Assembly: GCA_964550795.1 (NCBI GenBank)
Contig: CAZKBH010000026.1
Location: 1-64,000, forward strand
DNA from: M3007 sp964550795
GTDB lineage: Bacteria; Bacteroidota; Bacteroidia; Chitinophagales; Saprospiraceae
Reading direction: 5' to 3'
Length of the DNA stretch: 64,000 nt
The notes under the pieces are model-generated. The model worked only from the letters and a program-made list of their open reading frames with translations. It was not told the DNA's origin and did no database searches. Below, piece by piece: positions 26,072 through 33,650 of the stretch (position 1 is its first letter; each line of letters opens with the position of its first letter). Position numbers and translations under genes: made by a program.

Positions 26072-26212
26072 GCGTACGTGCCCAACGACCTCGGAGAGGT
26101 CAAACGTTTGTAGCAATCAGCGTACGTGCCCAACGACCTCGGAGAGGTCAAACGTTTGTAGCAAATCAGCGTACGAGTTCCAAAAGACCTCGGAGAGGTC
26201 AAACGTTTGTAG
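26072..26212. repeat. Three-copy tandem repeat with internal palindrome GACCTCGGAGAGGTC
   Basis: Copies at 26072-26119, 26120-26168 and 26169-26212 (48, 49 and 44 bp). The constant part is ACCTCGGAGAGGTCAAACG followed by TTTGTAG; the first half varies in copy 3. Each copy has a 6-bp stem, 3-nt loop palindrome. There are no unique spacers, so this is not a CRISPR array. Confidence 0.92.
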
Positions 26213-26288
26213 AATTAATTATAACCGCGAAAAACAGGCCAAAAGTAACATTGGAGCAAATAAAATCCGACTTTCTTGGAAATAAATA

Positions 26289-26320
26289 AGCTGTGACACG
26301 AAACAGGTCGTGTCACAGCT
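26289..26320. terminator. Perfect 13-bp hairpin
   Basis: AGCTGTGACACGA (26289-26301) pairs with 26308-26320 around AACAGG. With the next hairpin it lies downstream of the peroxidase operon and downstream of the array. Confidence 0.6.
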
Positions 26321-26328
26321 ACTTGCAC

Positions 26329-26361
26329 ACGTTTACTAAACTTTAAAAGTTTAGTAAACGT
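26329..26361. terminator. Perfect 15-bp hairpin at the end of the peroxidase operon
   Basis: ACGTTTACTAAACTT (26329-26343) pairs with 26347-26361 around TAA. It lies 4 bp beyond the peroxidase stop codon, the right place for the operon terminator. Confidence 0.7.
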
Positions 26362-26365
26362 CCAG

Positions 26366-27511
26366 CTACCGGAACGGATTTTGAATGTCCGGGTTATTTA
26401 CGAAGGTTGTATCCGTTAGCGTATGCAGAAATTTAACAATGGACTGCATGTGGGCTTTAGACAACACATTGTTGGGCGCGCCGAGGCCTGTCAGCGGAAG
26501 GTTGGGGTCCTCGTTGGAAACTCCGAAGCCTTTTTTGGCATAATTTTCAACCACTTCTTCGAGGGTCTGAAAACGTCCATCGTGCATGTACGGCGCAGAA
26601 AGCGCGATGTTGCGCAGCGTGGGTGTACGGAATTTCCCCTTGTCGGAAGGATTGCCCGTCACATTGAACCGCCCCCAATCCTTAAATTCATCCGGCGAGC
26701 CTACAGAATCCAGACCGTTGTTGAAATAGTTGTTCCCGGTCAGCGTAATCCCGCCGTGGCAGTGAAAGCACTGGGCATCGGGTAAAGAGAGCCCATATTT
26801 CCAGGCTTCTTCAAAATACATCAGAAATCCATCCAGTTCTTCCTCGTCCAGGGCATCCACATCGCCTTCCACAAATTTATCGTACTTGGAAGTGCCGCTG
26901 CTGATGAGGATTCTTTCAAATTGCGCCATAGCTTTTGCGGCCAATTCCTTCGTAATCTCTGAACGGTCGGAAATTCCAAACGCTTTGCGGAATAGGGTGG
27001 GGTAGGTCGGGTGTTTTTTGAGTTTTTCGATCACCTGCGGCCAGGTTGTGTGCAATTCGACGGGGTCTTCCACCGGAATTAAGGCTTGCGCTTCGAGGGA
27101 GGGCGAGCGGCCATCCCAAAAAAGCCCGTTGGTAGCATAGGCGATGTTTAACAAAGCCATGGAACTGCGTTTGCCAGCAATCCCATCTATGCCGACGGAT
27201 ACGGCCTTGTTGTCGGTAAAATTACCCGCAGGCAAATGGCAAGACGAGCAAGACATGGTGCTGTCTGCGGAGAGAATTGGATCGTAAAAAAGTCGCCGAC
27301 CGAGTTGTACCGCATCTACCATCATTGGGTTGTCGGCAGGTACGGGCACATTTGGGAAAAACGCGGGTTTCAGGATCGTGTATGGCTTCGGATCGTAGGG
27401 AATGTAGTCCAAGTCGCCCGGAATGGGTTCTTTGGTAGGCATGTCATTGCAGGCCATTACACCCAGCACAAACATGATTCCGAGCGTCGTTTTTCCAAAA
27501 AGATGTTTCAT
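26366..27511 (-). CDS. MbnH-like di-haem cytochrome-c peroxidase (MauG/CcpA family)
   Basis: A 381-aa lipoprotein (lipobox GVMAC, Cys21) with two CxxCH haem c sites: CSSCH (88-92) and CFHCH (248-252). Other family features are RRLFYDPILSADSTMSCSSC, FWDGRSPSLEAQAL and LRNIALSAPYMHDGRF with the C-terminal haem pocket. Di-haem enzymes of this family reduce H2O2 or oxidise protein side chains. It lies 27 bp after an MbnP-like gene, and a second MbnP-like gene precedes that. In known MbnH/MbnP pairs the MbnH enzyme converts a Trp of MbnP to kynurenine, so its partner here is probably one or both lipoproteins. It is the last gene of a three-gene operon. Confidence 0.88.
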   Translation of the reverse strand: MKHLFGKTTLGIMFVLGVMACNDMPTKEPIPGDLDYIPYDPKPYTILKPAFFPNVPVPADNPMMVDAVQLGRRLFYDPILSADSTMSCSSCHLPAGNFTDNKAVSVGIDGIAGKRSSMALLNIAYATNGLFWDGRSPSLEAQALIPVEDPVELHTTWPQVIEKLKKHPTYPTLFRKAFGISDRSEITKELAAKAMAQFERILISSGTSKYDKFVEGDVDALDEEELDGFLMYFEEAWKYGLSLPDAQCFHCHGGITLTGNNYFNNGLDSVGSPDEFKDWGRFNVTGNPSDKGKFRTPTLRNIALSAPYMHDGRFQTLEEVVENYAKKGFGVSNEDPNLPLTGLGAPNNVLSKAHMQSIVKFLHTLTDTTFVNNPDIQNPFR

Positions 27512-27538
27512 AAACAGAAAGAGATGAATGGAAACAGG

Positions 27539-28312
27539 TTATTGCGTAACCGTAGTGGCGTGTTTGAAATTGTCCATCAATACCTGCGCTACAATGATAT
27601 CGCTGGGATTGTTGGAGGTGTAAAAATTAGTCGCGATGTCGTACGGCGTACCATCCGCCATGGTAAAGACTTTTTTCAGGTCAAAATTCACTGAAATACC
27701 CTTTTCGCCCGGATGGACGTGGATTGGTAAGTCAAAATTGTACACTTTGTACACGGCATCGGAGCCACAGTGGTACAGCAAGGCAACATCGTAAGAACCG
27801 TTTTTGTCTGAATCGGCTTTGCCTTCTATTTTGTTGAAAATGTAGCTATCCCAGCCGCTCCAGTATTCTATTTCTTTTGCAAGTGGATGGCTGCTATCGA
27901 AATCAGTTGGATCTTTGGCATTCAAGCTTGGTTTTACGCCATAGCCAATCCGCAGCCCGGTGTAATGATTTTCAGGAACGTTTTTGTAGGTGATCGTCGG
28001 GGTGGCAGAAAGATCATTGGAGGCGTTGTCGGGGGTAAAATTGATAAACTCAATCTCCGCCAGGCGATGGGTGGTTCCATCCGACTTAATCAGCTCAATA
28101 TCAGAAAGATAAGTGGTGAAGTGCGAGAATTGCACCGGAAACGCCGTCGTTCCGAAGGCATAATCCTTGTATTTGGTCAATTGCTCGCCATCGTAATTGG
28201 ATTTGTAGGTGATGGTGAAATCAAGCCCAGTAGGGTCTTCGTGGTTGTGATCCTTACAGGCGGGCAAAAATGCAAGTGCGGACAGTGCAAGCAAAAGAAT
28301 GGTCTTATACAT
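27539..28312 (-). CDS. MbnP-like lipoprotein
   Basis: A 257-aa lipoprotein (LLALSALAFLPAC, Cys19). The mature part has the MbnP beta-sandwich pattern: LDFTITYKSNYDGEQL, then FPVQFSHFTTYLSDIELIKSDG, a Trp-rich turn (KEIEYWSGWDSYIFNKIEG) and the C-terminal LPIHVHPGEKGISVNFDL. MbnP proteins bind copper and carry a Trp that their MbnH partner turns into kynurenine; the two Trp in YWSGWD are natural candidates, though I cannot say which. His and acidic residues (HNHED next to the lipid anchor, HVHPG) could bind metal. Probably anchored in the periplasm or outer membrane and co-transcribed with the peroxidase. Confidence 0.85.
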   Translation of the reverse strand: MYKTILLLALSALAFLPACKDHNHEDPTGLDFTITYKSNYDGEQLTKYKDYAFGTTAFPVQFSHFTTYLSDIELIKSDGTTHRLAEIEFINFTPDNASNDLSATPTITYKNVPENHYTGLRIGYGVKPSLNAKDPTDFDSSHPLAKEIEYWSGWDSYIFNKIEGKADSDKNGSYDVALLYHCGSDAVYKVYNFDLPIHVHPGEKGISVNFDLKKVFTMADGTPYDIATNFYTSNNPSDIIVAQVLMDNFKHATTVTQ

Positions 28313-28361
28313 AATGAATTTTTTTGAATGAAAAAGATGGGCGGATGTTTCTCATCTGTCC

Positions 28362-29183
28362 CTACTGTGAAACGCTAAAAGTACTCGGCAAGTTTGCAAT
28401 AATGGTGCTTTTCCACGCCGAAATGTCGTGCACTGACCAATTTACTCCTTCAAACATCTGTTTGTAATCCACCCTGAGTTTCAAAGGAAAATCATAGCCC
28501 GTGGGATGCACAAAAACCCCCGTGCCTCCAATAAAAGGCTGGCCAAGATCAGCCTGCAAAAACCGCAGGGTGTCGGCTGGAGTGCTGGCCATAGAATCGC
28601 GGACCACCACGGCTTGCAGGAATACAAATCCGTTGTTTTGCCCGCGCCAGAGGCTATCCGTTTGAGCAGCGAGCGGGTGATTGGCGGGTGCCTTGAAGGG
28701 AATGACTTTTTGGGCATCATTGGATAGCCCGAAGCGGAAGTTTACTTCCTCAAAATTGCCGTCTTGCTGAAAAGTTCCGATCGCATAATCCAAGGGCGAG
28801 CGGCGTACCAACTGGAAATCGTTGATGAAAAGTTGTGCCGTGGTGTCATTGCCCGAAAAAGTATTCAGGGTCAGGGTATCCGACACGCGGAAGGATTGAC
28901 CGTTCTGAAACAGTTGAAAATCAGACAGATAGAACGCAATGCTTTTGATTCTAAACAACGAGCCATTGGAAGCAGGGTAGAGCAAATCGTTGCGAAAAAG
29001 CAGCGTATCGTACACTTGATCTACCCGCAGTACCAGTTTGGGGTACACACAACAGCAGTCTTTATCCGCGCCGGCATCGAAGTTGGTCGCGGAAATATCG
29101 AGGCAGCCTTCGCGCGGTTCAAAGCAGGCACTGAAAGAAGCCGCAAGCAGCAGGAGGAATAGGGGGTACCGTAAGCGGTTCAT
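28362..29183 (-). CDS. Second MbnP-like lipoprotein
   Basis: A 273-aa lipoprotein (lipobox AASFSAC). After a Cys-rich segment (GCLDISATNFDAGADKDCCC) it follows the MbnP plan: VLRVDQVYDTLLFRNDLLYP, FRIKSIAFYLSDFQLFQNGQ, one Trp turn (AQTDSLWRGQNNGFVFLQAV) and the C-terminal FVHPTGYDFPLKLRVDYKQM. It is clearly a paralogue of the next gene but diverged. The start at 29183 is the first ATG giving a signal peptide; the longer frame to 29321 is rejected. It is the first gene of the operon, 49 bp before the second. The CCC motif is unusual and could be a metal site or disulphide cluster. Confidence 0.82.
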   Translation of the reverse strand: MNRLRYPLFLLLLAASFSACFEPREGCLDISATNFDAGADKDCCCVYPKLVLRVDQVYDTLLFRNDLLYPASNGSLFRIKSIAFYLSDFQLFQNGQSFRVSDTLTLNTFSGNDTTAQLFINDFQLVRRSPLDYAIGTFQQDGNFEEVNFRFGLSNDAQKVIPFKAPANHPLAAQTDSLWRGQNNGFVFLQAVVVRDSMASTPADTLRFLQADLGQPFIGGTGVFVHPTGYDFPLKLRVDYKQMFEGVNWSVHDISAWKSTIIANLPSTFSVSQ

Positions 29184-29333
29184 GTGTTTATGTGTGTATT
29201 GAAACTCAAAATTACCAAAATTCTTACGCAACATTCGTATAAGCAAATGCTCAATCGAGGTATTAACTATAATTTGCGCCCAATTGAACGGAGTATTCAG
29301 CAAACACCCGTTCTTCAACATTCAATTTAAGTT

Positions 29334-29828
29334 ATGGATCAAAAAAGACAAGTTTTTGAACAGGCGGCAGAAATGCTGGCACAACTTGGTTTTAAGGTTG
29401 TAAAAATGGACGACACCCGTCCCTGGGGTGGTTTTTATGTTTTGGATGAAACACAGGCAGCCCAATTTGCCGCACATTTTTTCCCGGATGAAAATGTGGA
29501 TGCGCTCAAGATTACCAACAAATTGAGCCCCAAAATCCTGCTGGTGGCCCCGCATGCCCGTTTAAGTTGGCAATATCATCACCGCCGCGCCGAAATCTGG
29601 AAGTGCATCAGCAGTTCAGTAGGCGTTATAACCAGCGATACCGATGAAGAAAAGCTTCAACACACCCTCCTGAATGGCGATATCATCAAACTCAAACAAG
29701 GCGAACGTCACCGATTGATTGGTTTGGAGGAATGGGGTATGGTCGCCGAAATTTGGCAGCATACCGATGTAGAACATCCTAGTGATGAAGAGGATATCGT
29801 TCGGGTGCAGGATGATTTTGGAAGATGA
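29334..29828 (+). CDS. Phosphomannose-isomerase-type cupin protein
   Basis: A 164-aa single-domain protein. It carries the type II phosphomannose isomerase cupin signature: TRPWGGFYVLDE, KILLVAPHARLSWQYHHRRAEIW, GDIIKLKQGERHRLIG and VAEIWQHTDVEHPSDEEDIV. The metal-binding pattern (HH in YHHRRAE, a later Glu and His) is mostly present. These stand-alone cupins isomerise or bind sugar phosphates; true activity is unproven. It is divergent from the MbnP operon and convergent (0 bp between stops) with the exonuclease gene. Confidence 0.8.
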   Translation: MDQKRQVFEQAAEMLAQLGFKVVKMDDTRPWGGFYVLDETQAAQFAAHFFPDENVDALKITNKLSPKILLVAPHARLSWQYHHRRAEIWKCISSSVGVITSDTDEEKLQHTLLNGDIIKLKQGERHRLIGLEEWGMVAEIWQHTDVEHPSDEEDIVRVQDDFGR

Positions 29829-30650
29829 TTACTTCCCCTCCATCTCCTTCATCACCTGCTTGATGTACTGTTTCACCTGCGAGGAAAACTCCTTATCAAG
29901 GATCCAACCACCATAATGGCGCTCGCGGGCTAGGACTGTTTTGACCGGTTCGCCTACGTATTTTCCAAAATTGAATACCACGGTGCCGTCTTGTTGCACG
30001 CGGAGTTTTTGTGTGGCGTCCACAAAATGGAGGTCGTTGGTAAACTCATGAATCGCCTGCATGTCGTTTTTGATGGGTGCGGGCACCATGTTGCCTTCTT
30101 CGTCGAGCAAGTCTTTGCCTTCGTAGGCGCGGATTTGGCCTTGAAAAACAGCCACCGTGGCCCGAACATCCGCGAGGGCATCGTGCGCGTCTTCCAGTTC
30201 TTTTTGGCAATAAAGACGGTAAGCAGCTTTCAGCGTACGCGGTTCCATTTTGTAAAAAATGCGTTGCGCATCAATCAAACGCCGTTTGGAGATATCGAAT
30301 TCCATGCCGACGCGGGAGAATTCTTCCATGAGCATGGGCACGTCGAATCGGTTGGAGTTGTAGCCGCCTAGGTCTGCCTGGCCGATAAAATCCCAGATTT
30401 TTTGGGCGACTTGCGCGAAGGTGGGTTTGTTGGCGAGGTCTTTGGGCGTGATGCCGTGAATCGCCATGGACTCCTCTGAAATAGGAATGCCAGGGTTGAT
30501 GAGCATCGAAAGTTCTTCGGCAGGCGCCCCGTTTTTGCGGAGTTTGACCAGCGCGATCTGAACAATGCGGTCGCGGATGACGTTCAGACCCGTAGTTTCA
30601 ACATCAAAAAAAACGAGGTCGCGGTCGAGGTTAATTTTAAAATCTTCCAT
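29829..30650 (-). CDS. DnaQ-like 3'-5' exonuclease (DEDDh)
   Basis: A 273-aa protein with Exo I FFDVETTGL (Asp16, Glu18), Exo II GYNSNRFDVPML, and Exo III HDALADVRATVAVF, placing it in the DEDDh family of the PolIII epsilon chain. The C-terminal 80 residues (FVDATQKLRVQQDGTVVFNFGKYVG, then WILDKEFSSQVKQYI) are the accessory part often seen in Bacteroidota exonucleases. It removes nucleotides from 3' ends in repair or RNA processing. No polymerase gene is adjacent. Its stop codon abuts the cupin stop. Confidence 0.9.
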   Translation of the reverse strand: MEDFKINLDRDLVFFDVETTGLNVIRDRIVQIALVKLRKNGAPAEELSMLINPGIPISEESMAIHGITPKDLANKPTFAQVAQKIWDFIGQADLGGYNSNRFDVPMLMEEFSRVGMEFDISKRRLIDAQRIFYKMEPRTLKAAYRLYCQKELEDAHDALADVRATVAVFQGQIRAYEGKDLLDEEGNMVPAPIKNDMQAIHEFTNDLHFVDATQKLRVQQDGTVVFNFGKYVGEPVKTVLARERHYGGWILDKEFSSQVKQYIKQVMKEMEGK

Positions 30651-31019
30651 AATGGCGGCGAAGGTAAACTATGATTCAGGAAAGTGGCTATTGATGCGTT
30701 TTTGTGGATAAGTACAAAACCCCGTATTTCATTATTCGACCTAAATCACCTTACTTTTGCATCAAAAGGAATCTTATGCTAATAGAACCTTAACTGGGAA
30801 GATGTCCAAAAAGATATGAGCGACATTGAATCAGCCAAATCCACATCAAAATGATTGTGGTAAGTGATACATCATGTCAAGTGCTTCAAGCTGCTGGGGA
30901 ATTCTAATTTTCTGTGACGTTTCCGTTAAGTTACTATTGAATCCCCGTCATATCCCCCCAAATTCCCATTTTTGCGCGTTTAATCATTCGTCTTTTTTCA
31001 CAAATTCCACTCTCGACGC
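30651..31019. other. 369-bp intergenic region before polyphosphate kinase
   Basis: No coding frame. TACTTTTG at 30752-30759 fits the Bacteroidota -7 consensus, but no TTTG box lies at the right distance, so promoter status is only suggestive. The region should contain the promoters of both divergent genes. Confidence 0.45.
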
Positions 31020-33107
31020 TTGAATCCCCTGCCTTATATCCACCGCGATGCCTCCTGGCTTTCTTTCAACTACCGTGTGCTACAAGAGGCAAAAGATCCT
31101 GCTGTGCCGCTTTTGGAACGATTGAAGTTCCTGGCCATCTATTCCTCTAACCTGGATGAATTTTTCAGAATTCGCGTTGCAGGCATTCGAAAGCTCAAAA
31201 AAGTAGGTAAAAAAACCCGCGCGCAGTTGAATTTTGACCCCAGCGAGCTGCTCAAAGAGATTCACCAAATCGTCAACCGACAACAAGCGGAATTCTCTTT
31301 GATTTTTGAAAATGAGATTGTGCCCGAACTGCGCAGACACCATGTAAACATTGTTCGCAGGCTCGATCTGAATGCGGAGCAGCGGCAGTTTGTCGAAGAT
31401 TATTTTCAAGGCAATTTGCTGCCTTTCGTAATGCCAGTGCTGCTGGTCAAACGGCGCATCAATCCCTTTTTGGCCAATGCTCACCTGTACCTAGCCGTTC
31501 ATTTGCGGCAAAAAAAGAGACCACTTTCGGACAGCGAATACGCCCTGGTGAAAATCCCTTCAGATCAGGTGCCCCGGTTTGTGCCTTTGCCAACCAAAGG
31601 CGACCGACATGATGTGATTCTGCTCGACGATATTGTGCGCCATTCTGTGTCGCTATTGTTTCCCGGATACGATATTCAGGACACCTACTCCATCAAACTC
31701 TCCCGCGATGCAGAACTGGACATTGAAGATGAATTCAGTGGCGACCTGGTGCAGAAAATAAAAGCGAGTTTGCAAAAACGTCAGGTAGGCCCCGCCAGCC
31801 GCTTTGTGTATGACCGGGAAATGCCCCAACACCTGCTAACGTACCTGCTAGACACCTTCGATCTGCGCAAAAATGACATGCTCCCCGAAGGTCGCTACCA
31901 CAATAATTTCGACTTTTTTCGATTTCCTGATTTTGGGCTTAAACACCTGAAATACAAGCCTTTGCCACCGCTCCCACACCCGGTGCTTTCAGAGGCGCCC
32001 GATTTTTTCAAGGCCATTTCGGAGGCCGATCAACTGATCCATGTGCCTTACCAGTCCTTTGAGCCGGTCATTCAGTTTTTTGAAAAGGCGGCCCTGGATC
32101 CTACCGTTACCCATATTAAAGTAATTCAATACCGGGTAGCCAAAAGCAGCCGAATCCTCGAAGCGCTCATGGATGCGGTGGAACGCGGCAAACAAGTGTC
32201 CGCGTTTGTTGAAATCAAAGCGCGTTTTGATGAAGCGACGAACCTTGAATGGGGCGAGCGACTGGAAAAAGCAGGCGTGCGGGTGCACTATTCTTTGCCG
32301 GGGGTAAAAGTCCATTCCAAATTAGCGCTCGTGCGTCGCATTGAAGAAGGGCAGCCCAAATTGTACGCCTATTTGGGCACGGGCAATTTTCACGAAGAAA
32401 CCGCCAAAATCTACTCTGATTTTGGCATTTTTACCGCAGATACACGCCTTACCAATGAGGTAAGCAATGTGTTGGCCCACCTGGAAAACATGCCCCCTTC
32501 CCGGCCGTTTGAGCATTTATTCGTTGGGCAATTCAATCTCCGGGAGGGTCTTTACGGCCTGATTGCAAACGAGGTAAAAGCCGCAAAAAAGGGTAAAAAG
32601 GCCGAAATGATTTTAAAAATCAACAGCCTGGAAGACAAAAACATCATCGCCAAACTGTACGAGGCATCGCAGGCGGGTGTAAAAATCCGATTGATTGTTC
32701 GGGGTATCTGCTGCCTGGTGCCGGGCATCAAAGATCTCAGCGAAAATATTGAGATCATCAGCATCGTGGATCGTTATCTGGAACACGCCCGGGTATTTGT
32801 GTTTCACAATGGCGGCGATGAACGAATCTACCTGAGCAGCGCCGACTGGATGGAACGAAACTTAACCTACCGGATTGAAACGATCTTTCCAGTCTATGAT
32901 CCCGCACTCCGCCGCGATTTGCTCAATATACTCAACCTCCAACTCAACGACAACGTAAAAGCCCGCATTATTGACGCCGAAAACCGCAACGAATATCTGC
33001 GGACTGGCAGTGATATTCCCGTACGGGCCCAACTCGAAACCTATTTTTACCTGAAACGGCAATACGAGGAAGCGCGGGTTGTCGAACCCGAAAAGGCAGC
33101 GGAATAA
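31020..33107 (+). CDS. ppk: Polyphosphate kinase 1
   Basis: A 695-aa cytoplasmic enzyme that polymerises the terminal phosphate of ATP into polyphosphate. The N-terminal signature YIHRDASWLSFNYRVLQEA and FLAIYSSNLDEFFRIRVAG is followed by the active-site region KVHSKLALV (catalytic His, about residue 432) and YLGTGNFHEETAKIYSDF. The second conserved His is in VFVFHNGGDERI and YLSSADWMERNL precedes the end. Length is standard. The start appears to be TTG at 31020; no upstream ATG is in frame. PPK links this region to phosphate storage and the stringent response. Confidence 0.95.
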   Translation: MNPLPYIHRDASWLSFNYRVLQEAKDPAVPLLERLKFLAIYSSNLDEFFRIRVAGIRKLKKVGKKTRAQLNFDPSELLKEIHQIVNRQQAEFSLIFENEIVPELRRHHVNIVRRLDLNAEQRQFVEDYFQGNLLPFVMPVLLVKRRINPFLANAHLYLAVHLRQKKRPLSDSEYALVKIPSDQVPRFVPLPTKGDRHDVILLDDIVRHSVSLLFPGYDIQDTYSIKLSRDAELDIEDEFSGDLVQKIKASLQKRQVGPASRFVYDREMPQHLLTYLLDTFDLRKNDMLPEGRYHNNFDFFRFPDFGLKHLKYKPLPPLPHPVLSEAPDFFKAISEADQLIHVPYQSFEPVIQFFEKAALDPTVTHIKVIQYRVAKSSRILEALMDAVERGKQVSAFVEIKARFDEATNLEWGERLEKAGVRVHYSLPGVKVHSKLALVRRIEEGQPKLYAYLGTGNFHEETAKIYSDFGIFTADTRLTNEVSNVLAHLENMPPSRPFEHLFVGQFNLREGLYGLIANEVKAAKKGKKAEMILKINSLEDKNIIAKLYEASQAGVKIRLIVRGICCLVPGIKDLSENIEIISIVDRYLEHARVFVFHNGGDERIYLSSADWMERNLTYRIETIFPVYDPALRRDLLNILNLQLNDNVKARIIDAENRNEYLRTGSDIPVRAQLETYFYLKRQYEEARVVEPEKAAE

Positions 33108-33243
33108 GGTCCGGATGAAGCTGTTGCGAGCAAGGTTGCCAGTTTTTTAGCGCGCTCATCTGACTGGCAACTCCTCCATTTTGTGTTTAAATGCTTGATT
33201 AACAAGCACCTTTTATTTTTTTGAAAAATTTTCTCCAAAAATA

Positions 33244-33276
33244 TTTGTCTATCCAAAAACAGCGGGCTTATCTTTG
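33244..33276 (+). promoter_or_regulatory. Bacteroidota-type promoter of tRNA-Gly
   Basis: TTTG (33244-33247), a 21-bp spacer, then TATCTTTG (33269-33276) match the TTTG / TAnnTTTG consensus of the Bacteroidota primary sigma factor. The expected transcription start is about 35-40 bp before the tRNA. It is the best promoter match I found in the window. Confidence 0.7.
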
Positions 33277-33322
33277 CCGCCGCAAAACACAAGACAACGG
33301 TCTTGAACAGTAAGCACAAACT

Positions 33323-33395
33323 GCGGAAATAGCTCAGCTGGTAGAGCGCGACCTTGCCAAGGTCGAGGTCGCGAGTTCGAATCTCGTTTTCCGCT
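33323..33395 (+). tRNA. tRNA-Gly (anticodon GCC)
   Basis: A 73-nt cloverleaf. The acceptor stem GCGGAAA pairs with TTTCCGC. The D arm is GCTCAGCTGGTAGAGC, the anticodon stem-loop is CGACC-TTGCCAA-GGTCG with anticodon GCC, and the T arm contains GTTCGAATC. The discriminator base is T, and the CCA end is not encoded. It is followed at once by a terminator hairpin. Confidence 0.96.
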
Positions 33396-33396
33396 C

Positions 33397-33426
33397 AAAG
33401 CCTTCTCGATGTATCGAGAAGGCTTT
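33397..33426 (+). terminator. Intrinsic terminator after tRNA-Gly
   Basis: AAAGCCTTCTCGAT (33397-33410) pairs with 33413-33426, followed by a run of T. Classic rho-independent form. Confidence 0.85.
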
Positions 33427-33439
33427 TTTGTTCTAAACA

Positions 33440-33488
33440 CCTTCCGAAAGTTTATGCCTAGCTCCAAAAATTTTAAACTTTCGGAAGG
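33440..33488. repeat. Inverted repeat with CTTCCGAAAG core between the two tRNAs
   Basis: CCTTCCGAAAGTTTA (33440-33454) pairs with 33474-33488. TTTATGCYTAG follows each arm, so there is also a direct repeat. A related hairpin is at 35661-35693 and a related sequence lies inside the rlmI gene at 55342-55374. Confidence 0.75.
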
Positions 33489-33514
33489 TTTATGCTTAGT
33501 TTTGTACCTCCATT

Positions 33515-33599
33515 GCCCGGGTGGTGAAATGGTAGACACGAGGGACTTAAAATCCCTTGACCTTTATCGGTCGTGCAGGTTCGAGTCCCGTCCCGGGCA
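33515..33599 (+). tRNA. tRNA-Leu (anticodon TAA)
   Basis: An 85-nt class II tRNA. The acceptor GCCCGGG pairs with CCCGGGC. The anticodon stem-loop AGGGA-CTTAAAA-TCCCT carries anticodon TAA, the long variable arm is TGACCTTTATCGGTCG, and the T arm contains GGTTCGAGTCC. TAGTTTTG just upstream (33497-33504) fits a -7 box. No CCA is encoded. A terminator follows. Confidence 0.95.
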
Positions 33600-33604
33600 C
33601 AAAA

Positions 33605-33635
33605 AAAGCCCCCAGATCTAAAGTCTGGGGGCTTT
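33605..33635. terminator. Terminator after tRNA-Leu
   Basis: AAAGCCCCCAGA (33605-33616) pairs with 33624-33635. A-rich and T-rich flanks make it usable on both strands, so it also serves the convergent T9SS gene ending at 33651. Confidence 0.85.
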
Positions 33636-33650
33636 CATTTTGGAGGAAAA

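Larger units (their letters stand above)
25935..26365. other. 431-bp intergenic region with repeat array and two hairpins
   Basis: It holds a GATT-rich degenerate stretch (about 25945-26065), the three-copy array at 26072-26212 and two perfect hairpins at 26289-26320 and 26329-26361. The open frame across the array translates the repeats and is not counted as a gene. Confidence 0.7.

Noticed and set aside
26072..26212. Possible CRISPR array
   Set aside because: Copies are nearly identical along their whole length with no unique spacers, and no cas genes are in the window.
26016..26285. Open frame with repeated RTCPTTSERSNVCS peptides
   Set aside because: It only translates the tandem repeat and has no leader, domain or homology that I recognise.
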